64,000 bases of DNA from Odontocerum albicorne (lineage: Eukaryota > Arthropoda > Insecta > Trichoptera > Odontoceridae), in contig OX463842.1 in NCBI GenBank assembly GCA_949825065.1, positions 50,881,011 to 50,945,010 of the forward strand, in the 5' to 3' direction. The notes beneath the pieces were generated by a model. That model was not told the DNA's origin. It did not search any database and worked only from the letters and a program-made list of their open reading frames with translations. Position 1 is the first letter of the stretch; each line of letters begins with the position of its first letter. Both the position numbers and the translations under genes were made by a program. Below, in pieces: positions 1 through 9,768 of this stretch.

Positions 1-505
1 TAGTTAAGTATCTTTAAACTAAATATGTAATTGGTCTTAACCTACATGTAAGCTTTTTAAGTAAATAAATTGTTAAAAAAATAACTGTGAAATGTAAAGA
101 TTAAAAAAAAAACAATAAATATATATTAACGGCTTAGGTCTTCTCGTGCCATGACCTTTAAATATAAAAAAAGTCAAATCTCCTAAAAATGTTGACCTCC
201 TCAAAATATCGTTACCGAAAACCTACTCTTCCCATAGCATTAAGAAAAAAATGCCGGTTTTTTGTGAGCTGACCCTCTCGTAGATCAATGGCGAGCACTG
301 AACGGGCCCTTGTCTAAACTGCTTCCTGGGAGTAACGACACGGAGGCACGCTGTCTCCCTTTTCTTAGCTGTTCATCCCATCCGGATACATTTTATATGG
401 AAAGATAGGGAATTCAACGAGTGGCGTAACTTTAAGTTTCCAGTACATTGTGAAAGTTATCTTTTAACGATTTAAATAATACCAAGACCTTTCAGAAGAA
501 TAATC
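1..505. other. No recognisable feature
   Basis: AT-rich sequence with stops in all frames. I see no gene, RNA gene or dispersed repeat that I can match elsewhere in the window. Confidence 0.5.
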
Positions 506-985
506 GTAACCGGAATTTGGGCCCTGTATATTTGAGTTTAACAAATTGTCTTACAAATTACAGTTCTATAAATCGAAGATAGTAAGATTAATAGGGTAAA
601 CATGAGAACGTTACATAGAAAATGTAAAAAATATATATTTGAACCGTGTATACGGGTATACAAGGACCACGTTTACAAGTTTATGTGAGTTGTTTTAGAA
701 ATCACAGTACTATAATATTAATTGTTTTTGTTTTAAAAAATACAGTTCTTTAAACCGAAATTTGGGCTATGTACTATATACGTGAGTTTAAACAATTGTT
801 TTAGACATTGCAGTTTTACGAATTGTTTTAAAAATATCAGTTCTGTAAACCAAAACGTGGGTCATGTGAATTTAACAAATTGGTTTGAAAATTACTGTTT
901 TATTCAATGTTTTTGTTTTAAAAATTACAGTTCTATGAACCGAATTTTTAGCCATGTATGTCGTATGTTAATTTAACAAATTACA
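506..985. repeat. Degenerate tandem repeat
   Basis: A motif of the form AAACCGAAATTTGGGYCATG, followed by a GAGTTTAACAAATTG stretch and ATTACAGTTCTAT, recurs imperfectly at about 510-577, 740-800, 845-910 and 930-985. The short open frames here are repeat-encoded and show no domain. It looks like an old, diverged minisatellite with units of very roughly 80-110 bp. Confidence 0.5.
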
Positions 986-989
986 GCTC

Positions 990-1170
990 TACTAAGATAC
1001 GAGAAGTTTGTGAAAACCTGAGAAACGTGGCCCGACCAAATTTTGAAAGACAAATTTATGAAAAGTATTTATTTAAAGGAGTATGCATGATACAATGGAC
1101 ATGGCAGAAGCGAAAAATAGGAAAATGGTGTGATGGTAAAGATAATAAGTTCTTTAAAGTTATAAACTAG
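990..1170 (+). pseudogene. LINE relic, C-terminal fragment (group E)
   Basis: The frame reads like the far C-terminal segment of an RTE-like endonuclease/reverse transcriptase ORF: basic residues, then a pattern resembling the fragments at 38 kb and 41 kb (for example the sequence around WQKRKIGKW). No reverse-transcriptase core is present. It is one of many decayed group E fragments in this window. The assignment rests on similarity to those fragments, not on an independent domain match. Confidence 0.35.
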
Positions 1171-1280
1171 TTTTTCCAGTTGAATCTAGTATAAATAATA
1201 GTTTTTTTTATATATTGTGCCACACTTTCAAAGAGTATAGTATAACCTTGTCATGTGACAATGTGTTCCAACCAACTAGA

Positions 1281-1490
1281 AAGGCTAGAACGATCATATA
1301 ACTTCATATCAGAAGGCATGGAACTGGTTGAATGCTAGAAATTGATGCACAATTTCACATATTGTCTCTATTGTCTAACATCCTTAACAGTCCCGCCGCC
1401 CCCTCTTATCGTCTTTCCAATCATGGATATCGTCTTTCCAATCACCGCTCCTCTTTTTTTATATGATTCTTATATTTTAATATAATCCTT
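1281..1490 (+). mobile_element. Decayed fragment of the Jockey/CR1-type LINE (J)
   Basis: CGATCATATAACTTCATA followed by AGAAGGCATGGAACTGGTTGAATG matches, with gaps, the C-terminal coding part of the LINE at 9769-11263. The later part (CCCGCCGCCCCCTCTTATCG, then TCTTTCCAATCATGGAT) matches the same element further downstream. Deletions and stops show it is old. Confidence 0.6.
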
Positions 1491-1559
1491 AAATGAACAT
1501 ATGCTTAATTTCTAATTGTATTTATGATATGTCATACTTGACAATATCGTGTTTATTTT

Positions 1560-1915
1560 TTTATAAATGTTATGAAAAATGACGAAGTGGTTAGGGGTGA
1601 ATGTAAACTTATGACTGATGTGTTGAGTAAGACGAAAAAGAGATTTCTGAGAGAGTTTGGCGAAGAAAGAATAACAAAACAAAAAAATTGTGCAAATGTG
1701 GGTGAAAGGTGTGGTAGATGAAGACCTAGGAAAGTAGGATAAGGTTAAGTGAATGATGTTTTATGAAAAAAAAAAAAACATTATGATAAACTGTAGAAGC
1801 TGTATGAGAAAGTATTATATACTCGTATTTATGTGGATGAGGCAAAATATGTGTATTGATATGTCTGGCGCTCTGTCCTCTCAGCCTATCCCAGCAGAAT
1901 AACCACATGATGGTA
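1560..1915 (+). pseudogene. LINE relic, group E, C-terminus
   Basis: Conceptual translation contains several stops but keeps group E landmarks in order: a cysteine/lysine segment (RGECKL), a basic RPRKVG motif, and a terminal WRSVLSAYP-like segment. The same landmarks recur at 24.5, 43.7 and 49.9 kb. This is the end of an RTE-like ORF2 and lies far downstream of the missing catalytic core. Confidence 0.55.
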
Positions 1916-1930
1916 GTTTTATAAATATAT

Positions 1931-2570
1931 TGTCAGTGTCATTTTGTTTTGTTTAATGTTTGTTATTAATAGTTGCAAAATACAAAAGAACACTCTTGAT
2001 GGGTGAATGGTAAAAAAACGAGAATGAAAAAAAATCCCTTGAGTAACGTTTGTATTTCTCAGTTATGCCACTGGATCTCAACAAGAATATGTAAGAAAAT
2101 GTGGTTGGCACCTATAAGCGAAAATATTTTTTTTCCTAAAAATATTTATGGTGTCATGTTTTTTGGCGATAAGCTGATTGGTCTAGTGTTTTATTTTTTG
2201 CTCTTGCTTGTATTTTTTTTTTCGGATTTACCTCTATATTTCTTTCTCAGATTTTGAATATAAAATATTTACGACTAAAATAACATGTCAGCGACTTTTC
2301 AACAGAAATTTCACGCTGAATTTATTTTTTATTTAATTTGGCAAACAAGTTTGAGATTTAAGTTTACTTTCGTTAGTTTATTATCTGGTTTAATTTTTTT
2401 CTTCTCTTTTAAGAAGTCCTATGTTTATGAGAATACTATACACCTTTATCGTCAGTTTTCTAGCATAAACTGGTGAATACAAAATCAAAAACAAAATTTT
2501 TTTTTGGCAATTATAAAAATGTGCATATCTTGATTTGAAAATTACATTTTAAAAATTATAAAAAGACAAT
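1931..2570. other. AT-rich spacer, nothing recognised
   Basis: Long T-runs create short open frames with hydrophobic, low-complexity translations. I see no supportable gene or repeat boundary. Confidence 0.5.
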
Positions 2571-2571
2571 T

Positions 2572-2690
2572 TATACAGCGCCCTTCACAGAGCTAATTTT
2601 TCTCTCAAGGGCGCTCTCATTCAAGATTCGAACCCACTTTTATTGACAGATCAAAAATATAACAAAATAAATATACACATATACAATATG
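2572..2690 (-). mobile_element. Short retroposon (SINE-like family 2)
   Basis: On the minus strand it holds GTTCGAATC, which fits a Pol III B box, then a GC-rich GAGCGCCC...GGGCGC inverted pair, and an end resembling TATAAATTGTCTTTTTAT. Related copies lie at 33945-34050 (-), 44495-44600 (-) and 51183-51250 (+). A tRNA-derived SINE is likely, but an A box is not clear, so the tail of a LINE is the alternative. Confidence 0.45.
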
Positions 2691-2918
2691 TTCGACAAGA
2701 GCGTGTGTGGCTGCATTTTTTTCTTCTGAAAACCGTTAGAGGGTAGAATTAAACGCGAGCAGGTAGCAAAACTCTTCTCCTAAGATGATTTGTGTAGAAA
2801 AACTCAGTTGTTGTTCGAACTTGGTTACACAAGAACATATTTCTCCATGAGTGCCGCTTATGCATCACGTTACGAAGCCATGTTTATGAGTGTGTTTGTG
2901 TGTGTGAAAGGACCAAAA

Positions 2919-3345
2919 ATGTCGTACAAAGCCGCTGCTAAATACATGTGAAAGTCGAAAACATTTGTAAGTAAGTAGGTAAAACGTTATTCTGACGTAA
3001 AAAAACGTCGATGACCTACCAGATTGTGGCACTGCACAGAAAACAACGATAAAGGAGGACAGAGTGATTTTGCGGGTGTTTGAGATGAATCCTCATCTAT
3101 CATTGCGTAGTAGACAGGCAGTTTATCGTTGAAAGGATCTAATTGTGTCATGTGACACTATAAGAAGACGTTTACTAGCTCACGGAGAGAAATTTCGAAG
3201 CACGGTGAAGAAACCACTACTGTCCGAAAAACATATCGAAAAAAGACTCACTAGGGCGAAAGAAAATTTGGATCACGATTGGACAACGTAAGTTTTTCGG
3301 ACGAAGCTGAGATGAGCCGAATAAATGAGGTAAAATGGATGCATT
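2919..3345 (+). pseudogene. Tc1-like transposase, N-terminal part
   Basis: From the ATG at 2919 the translation reads as a Tc1-type transposase amino terminus: MSYKAAAKY, a helix-turn-helix region, then a CDTIRRRL segment typical of the second DNA-binding subdomain, LTRAKENLDHDW and, after a one-base shift, FSDEA around the first catalytic aspartate. Several in-frame stops and frameshifts are present. The rest of the DDE domain is absent because LINE J sequence begins at 3359. No TIR could be identified. It is inactive. Confidence 0.65.
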
Positions 3346-3358
3346 GTGAATAACATTT

Positions 3359-3683
3359 CAACTTCTAATTTCTAGTCAGTAAAATAACGTGTTTCATTCC
3401 TGATTTTTCTTTTCCTTTCCTCTCCACCGTCCCTTCCTTTCCTTTTGATTGATGATATCTCACTTTATATGAAAAATATTGTTCGGGTGATTGTCCGTCT
3501 TTGTGGGGTTCGTGGGCATATACTCACGTATGTGTTTATGGATTTCGTGAGGATGGATAGTCATTTGAATGATTTAGGCGACCACGTAACTTGCTTCATT
3601 TACGTTTGTCTGGTTGATTGGAAGAGATTGTCACCTGGCAATAAGCCCGCCAGATTGTAAAAGCAATAAATGTGTTAAATAAA
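3359..3683 (+). mobile_element. LINE J 3' end (truncated copy)
   Basis: It is nearly identical to the 3' untranslated end of the LINE at 9769-11263 (opposite strand there): TTTCTAGTCAGTAAAATAAC, a pyrimidine-rich CTTTTCCTTTCC tract, and the 3' hairpin ATTGTC-ACCT-GGCAAT, ending in an A-rich AATAAATGTGTTAAATAAA tail. The 71-codon open frame at 3445-3660 is UTR, because the same non-coding end recurs at 9.8 kb and 46.2 kb. Confidence 0.85.
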
Positions 3684-3805
3684 AAAAATCTTTTATTTTT
3701 ATTTATCTATTTTACACATGACATAAAATGTGCATCATTTGCCGAAAAAAAAACAGGTAATTTAATTTGGACACACAATTTCAATGGATCTGGGCTTGTT
3801 GCCTT
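3684..3805 (-). mobile_element. Retroposon R fragment
   Basis: On the minus strand it reads ...CCAGATCCATT..., then AATTAAATTACCTGTT, and ends TGTCATGTGTAAAATAG plus an (AAAT)n-like tail. It matches 19213-19403 (+) and 48175-48345 (+). It looks like the 3' end of a LINE or a SINE. It abuts the LINE J tail directly. Confidence 0.6.
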
Positions 3806-3824
3806 TAAGTAAAACGCGTGTGAA

Positions 3825-3915
3825 AGGAAAACAAAGATAAGTTTTTATGGATCAAGTAGATACTATTCTGAGAAAGGAAAACATAGAAAGTCAGAGAAAT
3901 CCTAGAAGTTTTTTT
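3825..3915 (+). pseudogene. LINE group E scrap
   Basis: ATGGATCAAGTAGATACTAT followed by TGAGAAAGGAAAACATAGAA matches the conserved 'LDQVNDIL-K' C-terminal region seen at 49.9 kb and 24.6 kb. Too short to say more. Confidence 0.45.
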
Positions 3916-4399
3916 TTTTAAATTTATTTTTTATCCACTTTGCACCGATTTCTCTTGTTACACAAAGAGAGTCTGCTTCTAGCGTTAGCTTATTCGTTAG
4001 GAAGAATATCAGCCAGGATTCTTCTCATACCAAGAATATATCAACAGTGTATTTCAGTTGGTTCAACATGTCTATACCACGCGTGACTGAGTGTTTAGCC
4101 ATGATATTCGTCCTGTAAGTTGGTATGTAGAACAGAGGGTGATTCCTTGCACGGCTAAATTTATTAGGTACATATAAACTTAGTGCTTCAAGAATCGCGG
4201 GACAGTTAAAGCAACCTTAAAAAACCTTAAGTAGGAATATCGGAATGGATTATTGCCTTCTTGTTTCGAGGCTTCTATAGTTACACACCGTGAGAAGTTC
4301 GACATGGTGAGCATATTTTGGGTAATCACCTTTTGTTCTGTACCATAGACCGTTATACGAGAAGGTACATAGACGTGCAAGTGGATAAGTATGTGTGTT

Positions 4400-4445
4400 A
4401 AGATAATTAATTTTATGCCTACTCCGATAGGAAAATGGTATGATG
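4400..4445 (+). mobile_element. LINE group E 3' terminus
   Basis: TATGCCTACTCCGATAGGAA followed by ATGGTATGATGG matches the 3' ends at 42100 (+) and 22745-22800 (-). The TCC-gat-AGGA arms form the short 3' hairpin seen in the other copies. Confidence 0.45.
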
Positions 4446-4450
4446 GTATT

Positions 4451-4884
4451 TTAGGGAATGTCCCTTAAAGGTATATGATGATTATGATTGTTGATAAATA
4501 ATAAAACACGTTAGATCGCAATGCGGAAGGAGAGTGAATGTTTATTTTGATAGTACGTAGGTATTTATAATATTTCAGAATGGGCGCGGGAGTGCGCTCG
4601 CCATATGCTTCTATCTCGCTTCTGTGAATGCAGAAATGGTCAATTGTAGTATTGTAGGTAACAATCTATTTACGGAACCGGCGAGACAGCGTGGTGCGTT
4701 CTCTCTCTAGTATGTAGTGCGGTCCGCTCGCTACGGGATGACTGGCCGGCGGGTGATCTTTGGACTTGAATGGCCGGCGTATGAACTTCGGACTGTTTAT
4801 TTAAATTTGTCGAGGAATGCGAAGGTTATCGGTCATTGACCGTATGTATGCGACAATATTCCGCGACGACCGTGGATGCCTACA
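4451..4884 (-). mobile_element. Family L repeat, copy L1 (LTR-like)
   Basis: One of six copies of a ~0.4 kb dispersed repeat. Boundaries are TTAGGGAA (left) and CCTACA (right), flanked by GTATT (4446-4450) and GTATA (4885-4889), a likely imperfect TSD. Read on the minus strand it carries the palindrome CGGTCAATGACCG (4830-4842), then a TATA-like box in TATAAATACCTACGT context, an AATAAA-rich stretch and CCGCATTGCGATCTAACGTG. That order resembles U3-R-U5 of a solo LTR, but no internal region, primer-binding site or canonical TG...CA ends are certain. A nonautonomous DNA element is the alternative. Confidence 0.7.
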
Positions 4885-4885
4885 G

Positions 4886-5390
4886 TATATTTGTATAATG
4901 TTGATACATTTTGTATAGTTGAATAATGATTTGAATATTTTGCGACCGTGTAACTTCGTAAAATAAATATATTATTTTAGTCTAGAGGGCTGGAAAATAT
5001 TGTCAACAAGAAAGAAATAAAAATACTCAAGTGCCCAGATGTATATCGAATATGTTTAAAGAAGTTTCAAATTTTAAATGGAAACATCTCATACACAGCA
5101 AAATTTTATATACTGATTTTTGTCAGATATACGACGGTACAAAAAATGTTTATTTAAATTCGTTTTCTTAGCGTCCTCCTCGATCGAGACTAGTTGTCAC
5201 CGTGGCAATAATTTGAAAAAAAGGCTACTAGTATGGGCATTGAGTGGACGTCCATATGACTGACTTTTTACAAGAGTAAAGAGGTTGTTCTTGTTGGAAT
5301 AAATTAAAATAAATGTTATGAGTTTGTTTATTTATTTTTTGGGACTCGTCTCGTTGTGGTTTTGACTGTATTTTATTGTTAAATTTTGTT
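4886..5390. other. No recognisable feature
   Basis: AT-rich spacer between copy L1 and a retroposon; no coding signal or repeat match seen. Confidence 0.5.
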
Positions 5391-5393
5391 ACA

Positions 5394-5795
5394 TATAATA
5401 AATAAATAAATAAAATAAATATAGGTTTATTGACATCAACATAGTATGTACAAAATATATTTAAATAACACTTCTAAAACACATAAATTGCAGATAATAC
5501 ATTAAATACAGAAGCTATCAAAAGGTCTGGGCTCATCTAATAACATCCCCTCGGCCAAGATACACCCCACCAATAAAGGGCGAACCCAGCCACGGGGACA
5601 CCAGATGGTTTTCAGCCCACGCCTTTGAACACGTAGAACAAGAATATAAAAAAAACACGGAAAATAAATAGATGACAAAAAAAATACATTCAAGAGAGAA
5701 GACATTAAAAGGTCCGGGCTCATCCCACAAACATTCCCCAAGCCGAGATACACCCCACCAATATAGGGCGAGCCCGACCGCAAGGGCATCAGTGT
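5394..5795 (-). mobile_element. Retroposon T with duplicated module
   Basis: On the minus strand it starts near TGATGCCCTTGCGGTCGGGC and ends with AATAAACCTATATTTATTT and an (AAAT)n tail (about 5398-5425). Two imperfect copies of a GC-rich module, recognisable by TTGGTGGGGTGTAT and GATGAGCCC, lie ~190 bp apart. A second full copy is at 51750-52145 (+) and a scrap at 57485-57560 (-). The open frames on both strands here are repeat sequence. Probably a LINE 3' UTR or a SINE. Confidence 0.65.
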
Positions 5796-5799
5796 TGAC

Positions 5800-6756
5800 T
5801 TCTAATTACTACTTTCGCAGTTTTTTTAATCAAACTGATCATTCAATCTTTTTAATTAAAAATATAGAATTATTTATTCTGCTAGAAAGTTTCATGAAAG
5901 GCATAATAAGGTCGCATACAAATGCGAGCCATAGTTTTATGATTTCTGATAAATCTTATTGAGCTGAGATGTAAATACATGGCAATGCTCTCAAAGTGGT
6001 GCTCTTTATGTCTGGTGTGCTGGGTTTATCTATCATCAGCAGTCTGCCCTGATCACCACGATTTGTACAACAGCCGATAATCCCTCTACATTTGAGGTCG
6101 TTTCCGTGACAAACGCTATCTGAAAAATGGTTTTCCGTTACCAAAATAATTCTTTGTGACTTTTCCTCTTTGGAATTTTCTTTCGTTCAATTATTAGTCA
6201 ACCCTGTGGGAAGGAAAACTCAATTACTTTTCCGGAAATTATCGTAAAAGTGTTATTTTCCTGTCAAAAACATTTCACCATGACTCAGCCAATCAAGATT
6301 TTTAATGAAAAGAAGAAAAAAAATCTTAAAATGTTTGACATATCTTTGAAACTAAATGATATACTTTATCGTCTATTAAAGTTTCAAAAAAGTATGTTTT
6401 TTAATGCGTTTAAATTAACTGTTATTTCATTTATAATTAGCTGTCTTTATAATTTAAATGATTTGGTCATTTTGATAGAATGAATTGCGAAATACTCGAA
6501 AGGTTTGAGGTGATGAACAGGTAGGCTAAATAAGAATCAAACGAGATAGTTGAAGATTTATTTAAACGGGAAAGGTGAGAAGTGTTAGTAATTGAAAACC
6601 ACGGTTGACTAAATGTATGGACTTGAACAAGGCGAGAGCCGCACGCCGAATAAAAAATATATGCCGACCTCTCTTCTCTGCGTTTCAGAAAGAGACTTAT
6701 ATATGGAGCCTCAACAATTGCTTTTTGAGCGATAAACCTTTTGAATTTTATAACAC
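5800..6756. other. No recognisable gene
   Basis: AT-rich; short open frames only. The 117-codon minus-strand frame at 6467-6820 runs into the MITE that begins at 6761 and shows no domain, so I do not call it a gene. Confidence 0.45.
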
Positions 6757-6760
6757 TTAG

Positions 6761-7259
6761 CCCTTTAACGGGCATAAGCAGAAATCGGTCGCATATGCGA
6801 CCACCTTTATGGTTATTCATTTTCTTAATGAAACGTTTTTAAGTAACACAAATGTCAAATTGGCAAATGTAGTGGACGGGCAGAGGTCTTATTTAAGACG
6901 GGTCATCGTGAAGTTAGCTGCATGTTCAGTAGCAACGATCTAAACATCCGGTCAATTTATTGTCAAATATGTAAATAGGTATTATAAGTAAATCACCATT
7001 CATTATATCTCATATAAGAATTGTATTTCCTAATACAACCTTAACTTAGATATTATTACCTAAACATTCATTGGTCACTTTTGCGACCACTGACATGACC
7101 ACTGAAATGGGCACAGGTCTCATATCCCACCGCCTCATTTAAAAAAAAACTATGTTTAAACACATATTCGAAGAAATAAAGTTGATTTGATACACAAAAT
7201 AATGATTTATACAACAAAAAACTCAATATCTCAAAAATAAAAACTTGCCCTATAAAGGG
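6761..7259. mobile_element. piggyBac-like MITE, family 2
   Basis: The ends CCCTTTAACGGGC and, as reverse complement of the right end, CCCTTTATAGGGC are terminal inverted repeats. They are flanked by TTAG (6757-6760) and TTAA (7260-7263), fitting a TTAA target. CCCT after TTAA is the hallmark of piggyBac ends. The 499-bp interior has no transposase. Subterminal inverted motifs GGTCGCATATGCGACC and GGTCACTTTTGCGACC are present. Confidence 0.7.
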
Positions 7260-7264
7260 TTAAA

Positions 7265-8006
7265 ATTGGCAATACATTTATATAGATAACGTGTAAAGTT
7301 TTTGTGTTGTACTCGTATTTCGCAATATTTATTTTTTTTCGCCAAACTCTTTATTCCATTAAAAAAATCTTTATTGGATATCATTATAGACTTGACATAT
7401 TTTTTTAAGAAAATTTAAACTATCGTGTTTGAATGCTAAGTGATTTTCAATATATTGGTTACAAATTTAAAAAAAATCTTTTTTTAATCATTTTTTTTAT
7501 TAAACAAAGTAAATTATTGTACAAACATTTGTCAAGGCTATACCTATGTACAAATTTATTACTTAACTAATCTTAATTATATGTTATAATTTATGAACTT
7601 ACTTAATCTTATTTTCCTACATGTCATTTTATTTTATTTTTTTCAATCTTAATATAAGATTTCTTAGAAGTAATTAACGCGTACATACTACTTATAACTA
7701 GATAACAATTCTTACACTTATTATTTAGAAAAAACAAGTCCACTCGTTCAGGCTACTTGTATTCCACCACATTCACTCAGACCTTGGTCGTCCCAGCTAA
7801 TACTGTAGGTGGACGACTAAATCTATTTTCCGGACAAAATATATTAATTTATTTGAAAATTAAATTTGAAAGTTTCTATAAGTCTCACAGAAGTTTCACA
7901 ATTTATCAATATTGTAATGCAAATTAAATAGTTTTTTATGGATCAATGTGATACTTATTTTAACAAAAAAAATACTCAAAGATCTTTTGTGAAACTATTT
8001 GAATCT
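7265..8006. other. AT-rich spacer, nothing recognised
   Basis: No open frame, repeat or RNA gene that I can support. A LINE scrap around 7740-7830 is possible but not convincing. Confidence 0.45.
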
Positions 8007-8010
8007 TCAA

Positions 8011-8619
8011 CCCTTCATTCTCTGTGATGTGTAACTAGTACACATTGCTTCTAAAAACTTTAGTATCTCTATTAATATAATAAATACTGGGTTCAGATTT
8101 TAGGTATTCCTCCGTAATACATTTACGCATTGAATGAAAAAATATTATTAATAATAATTAGCAGTTATAGGCTACATCAGAGATATTTTGTGAAAATCGG
8201 GAATAAATTCACCAATACAATCAAACGTGTGCTAGTGTGTGACGTAGGTATATTCATTCTAAAAAAACCGCTATGGGTGAGGAAGCGACGCTATTAACTT
8301 CTCACTCTCACTCTATTTCGGTATATGGGAACGCAAGAAATAGAATCTCAGTTCGCTCGTTTCTCTCGCTTTAGTAGCTTTCAGGCAGCTATTTGAGGTG
8401 GTCTCTTGGCCCGTTTTATGAACGTCGGCCGATGTTTTTTTCATGTTTTCAGCAACATAATTTCAATTATGGCCACTTTTGACTTCAAATTTAATAAATT
8501 TAAGCGATTGGCTATGAATATTCTTATTTTTTCGAATTTAATTCGCTCATTTTTACATGCGTATTGAATACACAGCACCAGAACGCGCGCTTTTTTTTTT
8601 TAGCACAGGAAGAGAAAGG
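8011..8619 (+). mobile_element. piggyBac-like MITE, family A
   Basis: One of four near-full-length copies (others 21956-22573, 35941-36552, 49157-49773). It begins CCCTTCATTCTCTGTGATG and ends CACAGGAAGAGAAAGG, forming short TIRs. Shared internal landmarks are GTGTAACTAGTACA, ATGGGTGAGGAAGCGACGC and ACGTCGGCCGATGTTTTTTT. The flanks are TCAA on both sides (8007-8010 and 8620-8623) instead of TTAA. The interior is noncoding, so it needs a transposase from elsewhere. Confidence 0.8.
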
Positions 8620-8624
8620 TCAAC

Positions 8625-9580
8625 CCGAAACACCCGGGTAAAATCACTACTAGATTGGAACGATTGCATAAATTTTTTAGGAAAATTGTTACAAAATAAA
8701 CCAACCCAATATACGCAACCTTTATATTCGAATAGAATAGCATATTGTAATGTTCATGTCATCAAACCCAACATTACATGATTTTGTCAGTTTCAATTTT
8801 CTCGTTTAATTACAAAAAATATCAATTCAATGTTGGAATGGATCGCGAAATAAATATTAAAGCTTTATTGACACAAAATTACACATGTTTTAAAAAAGTG
8901 TATGCAATTTTAAACTTATTTCTAGAAACATTTATAATGGTTCAAACATTATAAAAAAAAATTTGCTTACAAAAACCTGTTAAGGGAAATGGTTTCAAAA
9001 GCAAATCGAAATGCTTTTATTCGAAGAAAACTCATCTGGGCTTTCTTCAGGAGGTTATTATATCCTTTGATGTATTCTAAATATTTTAGAAAATTTTGTT
9101 ATGTTTGATAAATTTTAAGGCTTCAGATAAAAAAATTGTGTCCTATATTTAGATTATGTCTCTCATTATTTTCTTCCAACGTGCAGACGCACTATTGTGC
9201 GTCAGGTGAGATAATTAAAGCCTCCTTATGCTACTTCATCCCCCATCGTCTCTCCTTCCGGTAAGCCTGTCTCGTGGCAACATATTTATATAAATGAAAC
9301 TAATTACACCCAGGATGTGCGGCTGTTATAAAAGATTCATTATGGAAAATATTTGCAAATAACATTAATCATGCGGTACTTCAAAGTATTAATCATATTT
9401 TGTTTCTTCTTGAACGAGTCTTATTTTAATAAGCTTTATCAATAGTATATCATTTAATTTTTATATAAAAACGAACTCCTCTTCAGGTTATCTCTTCAGG
9501 GATTTTTTGTAATATATTACGCTTCCATTGTGTAAAGTACAAGTTGATTGAGATATCGTTAGTTCTGTCAAACAACAATG
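8625..9580. other. No gene; one hairpin
   Basis: AT-rich spacer. GACGCAC-TATT-GTGCGTC at about 9187-9204 is a perfect 7-bp stem; nothing around it identifies a terminator or RNA gene. Confidence 0.4.
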
Positions 9581-9584
9581 AAAT

Positions 9585-9768
9585 AATAAAATACAATTTA
9601 TTGTAGTGACATAGATACATAATGCAAACTTTTCTTGTGGGCGTTTTAACTCGGTATTCAAAACTACTTCAAAATACAATGTATTGTAGTGACATAGAGA
9701 TAAAGAGCAAACTTTCTTTATGGGCGTTTTAACTCGGTATTCAAAACTACTTCAAAATACAATGTATT
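9585..9768. repeat. 83-bp satellite, left portion
   Basis: About two units of the satellite that continues at 11264-12600, recognised by TAGTGACATAGA, GGGCGTTTTAACTCGGTATT and CAAAACTACTTCAAAATACA. It ends at the TSD of the LINE insertion (ATGTATT, 9762-9768). Confidence 0.9.

Noticed and set aside
3445..3660. 71-codon open frame (also at 9773-10009 and 46195-46407) as a conserved small gene
   Set aside because: The same sequence is the 3' UTR of LINE J in three places, so similarity reflects repeat copying, not coding constraint.
4471..4889. GTATA at 4471-4475 and 4885-4889 as the TSD of a TG...CA solo LTR ending at 4476
   Set aside because: The GTATA on the left is also present at the equivalent place inside copy L2, so it belongs to the repeat; the real left border is further out at 4451.
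5502..5789. 95-codon minus-strand frame and overlapping frames as a gene
   Set aside because: They lie wholly in retroposon T, and the sister copy at 51.8 kb is open in a similar way only because of shared repeat sequence.
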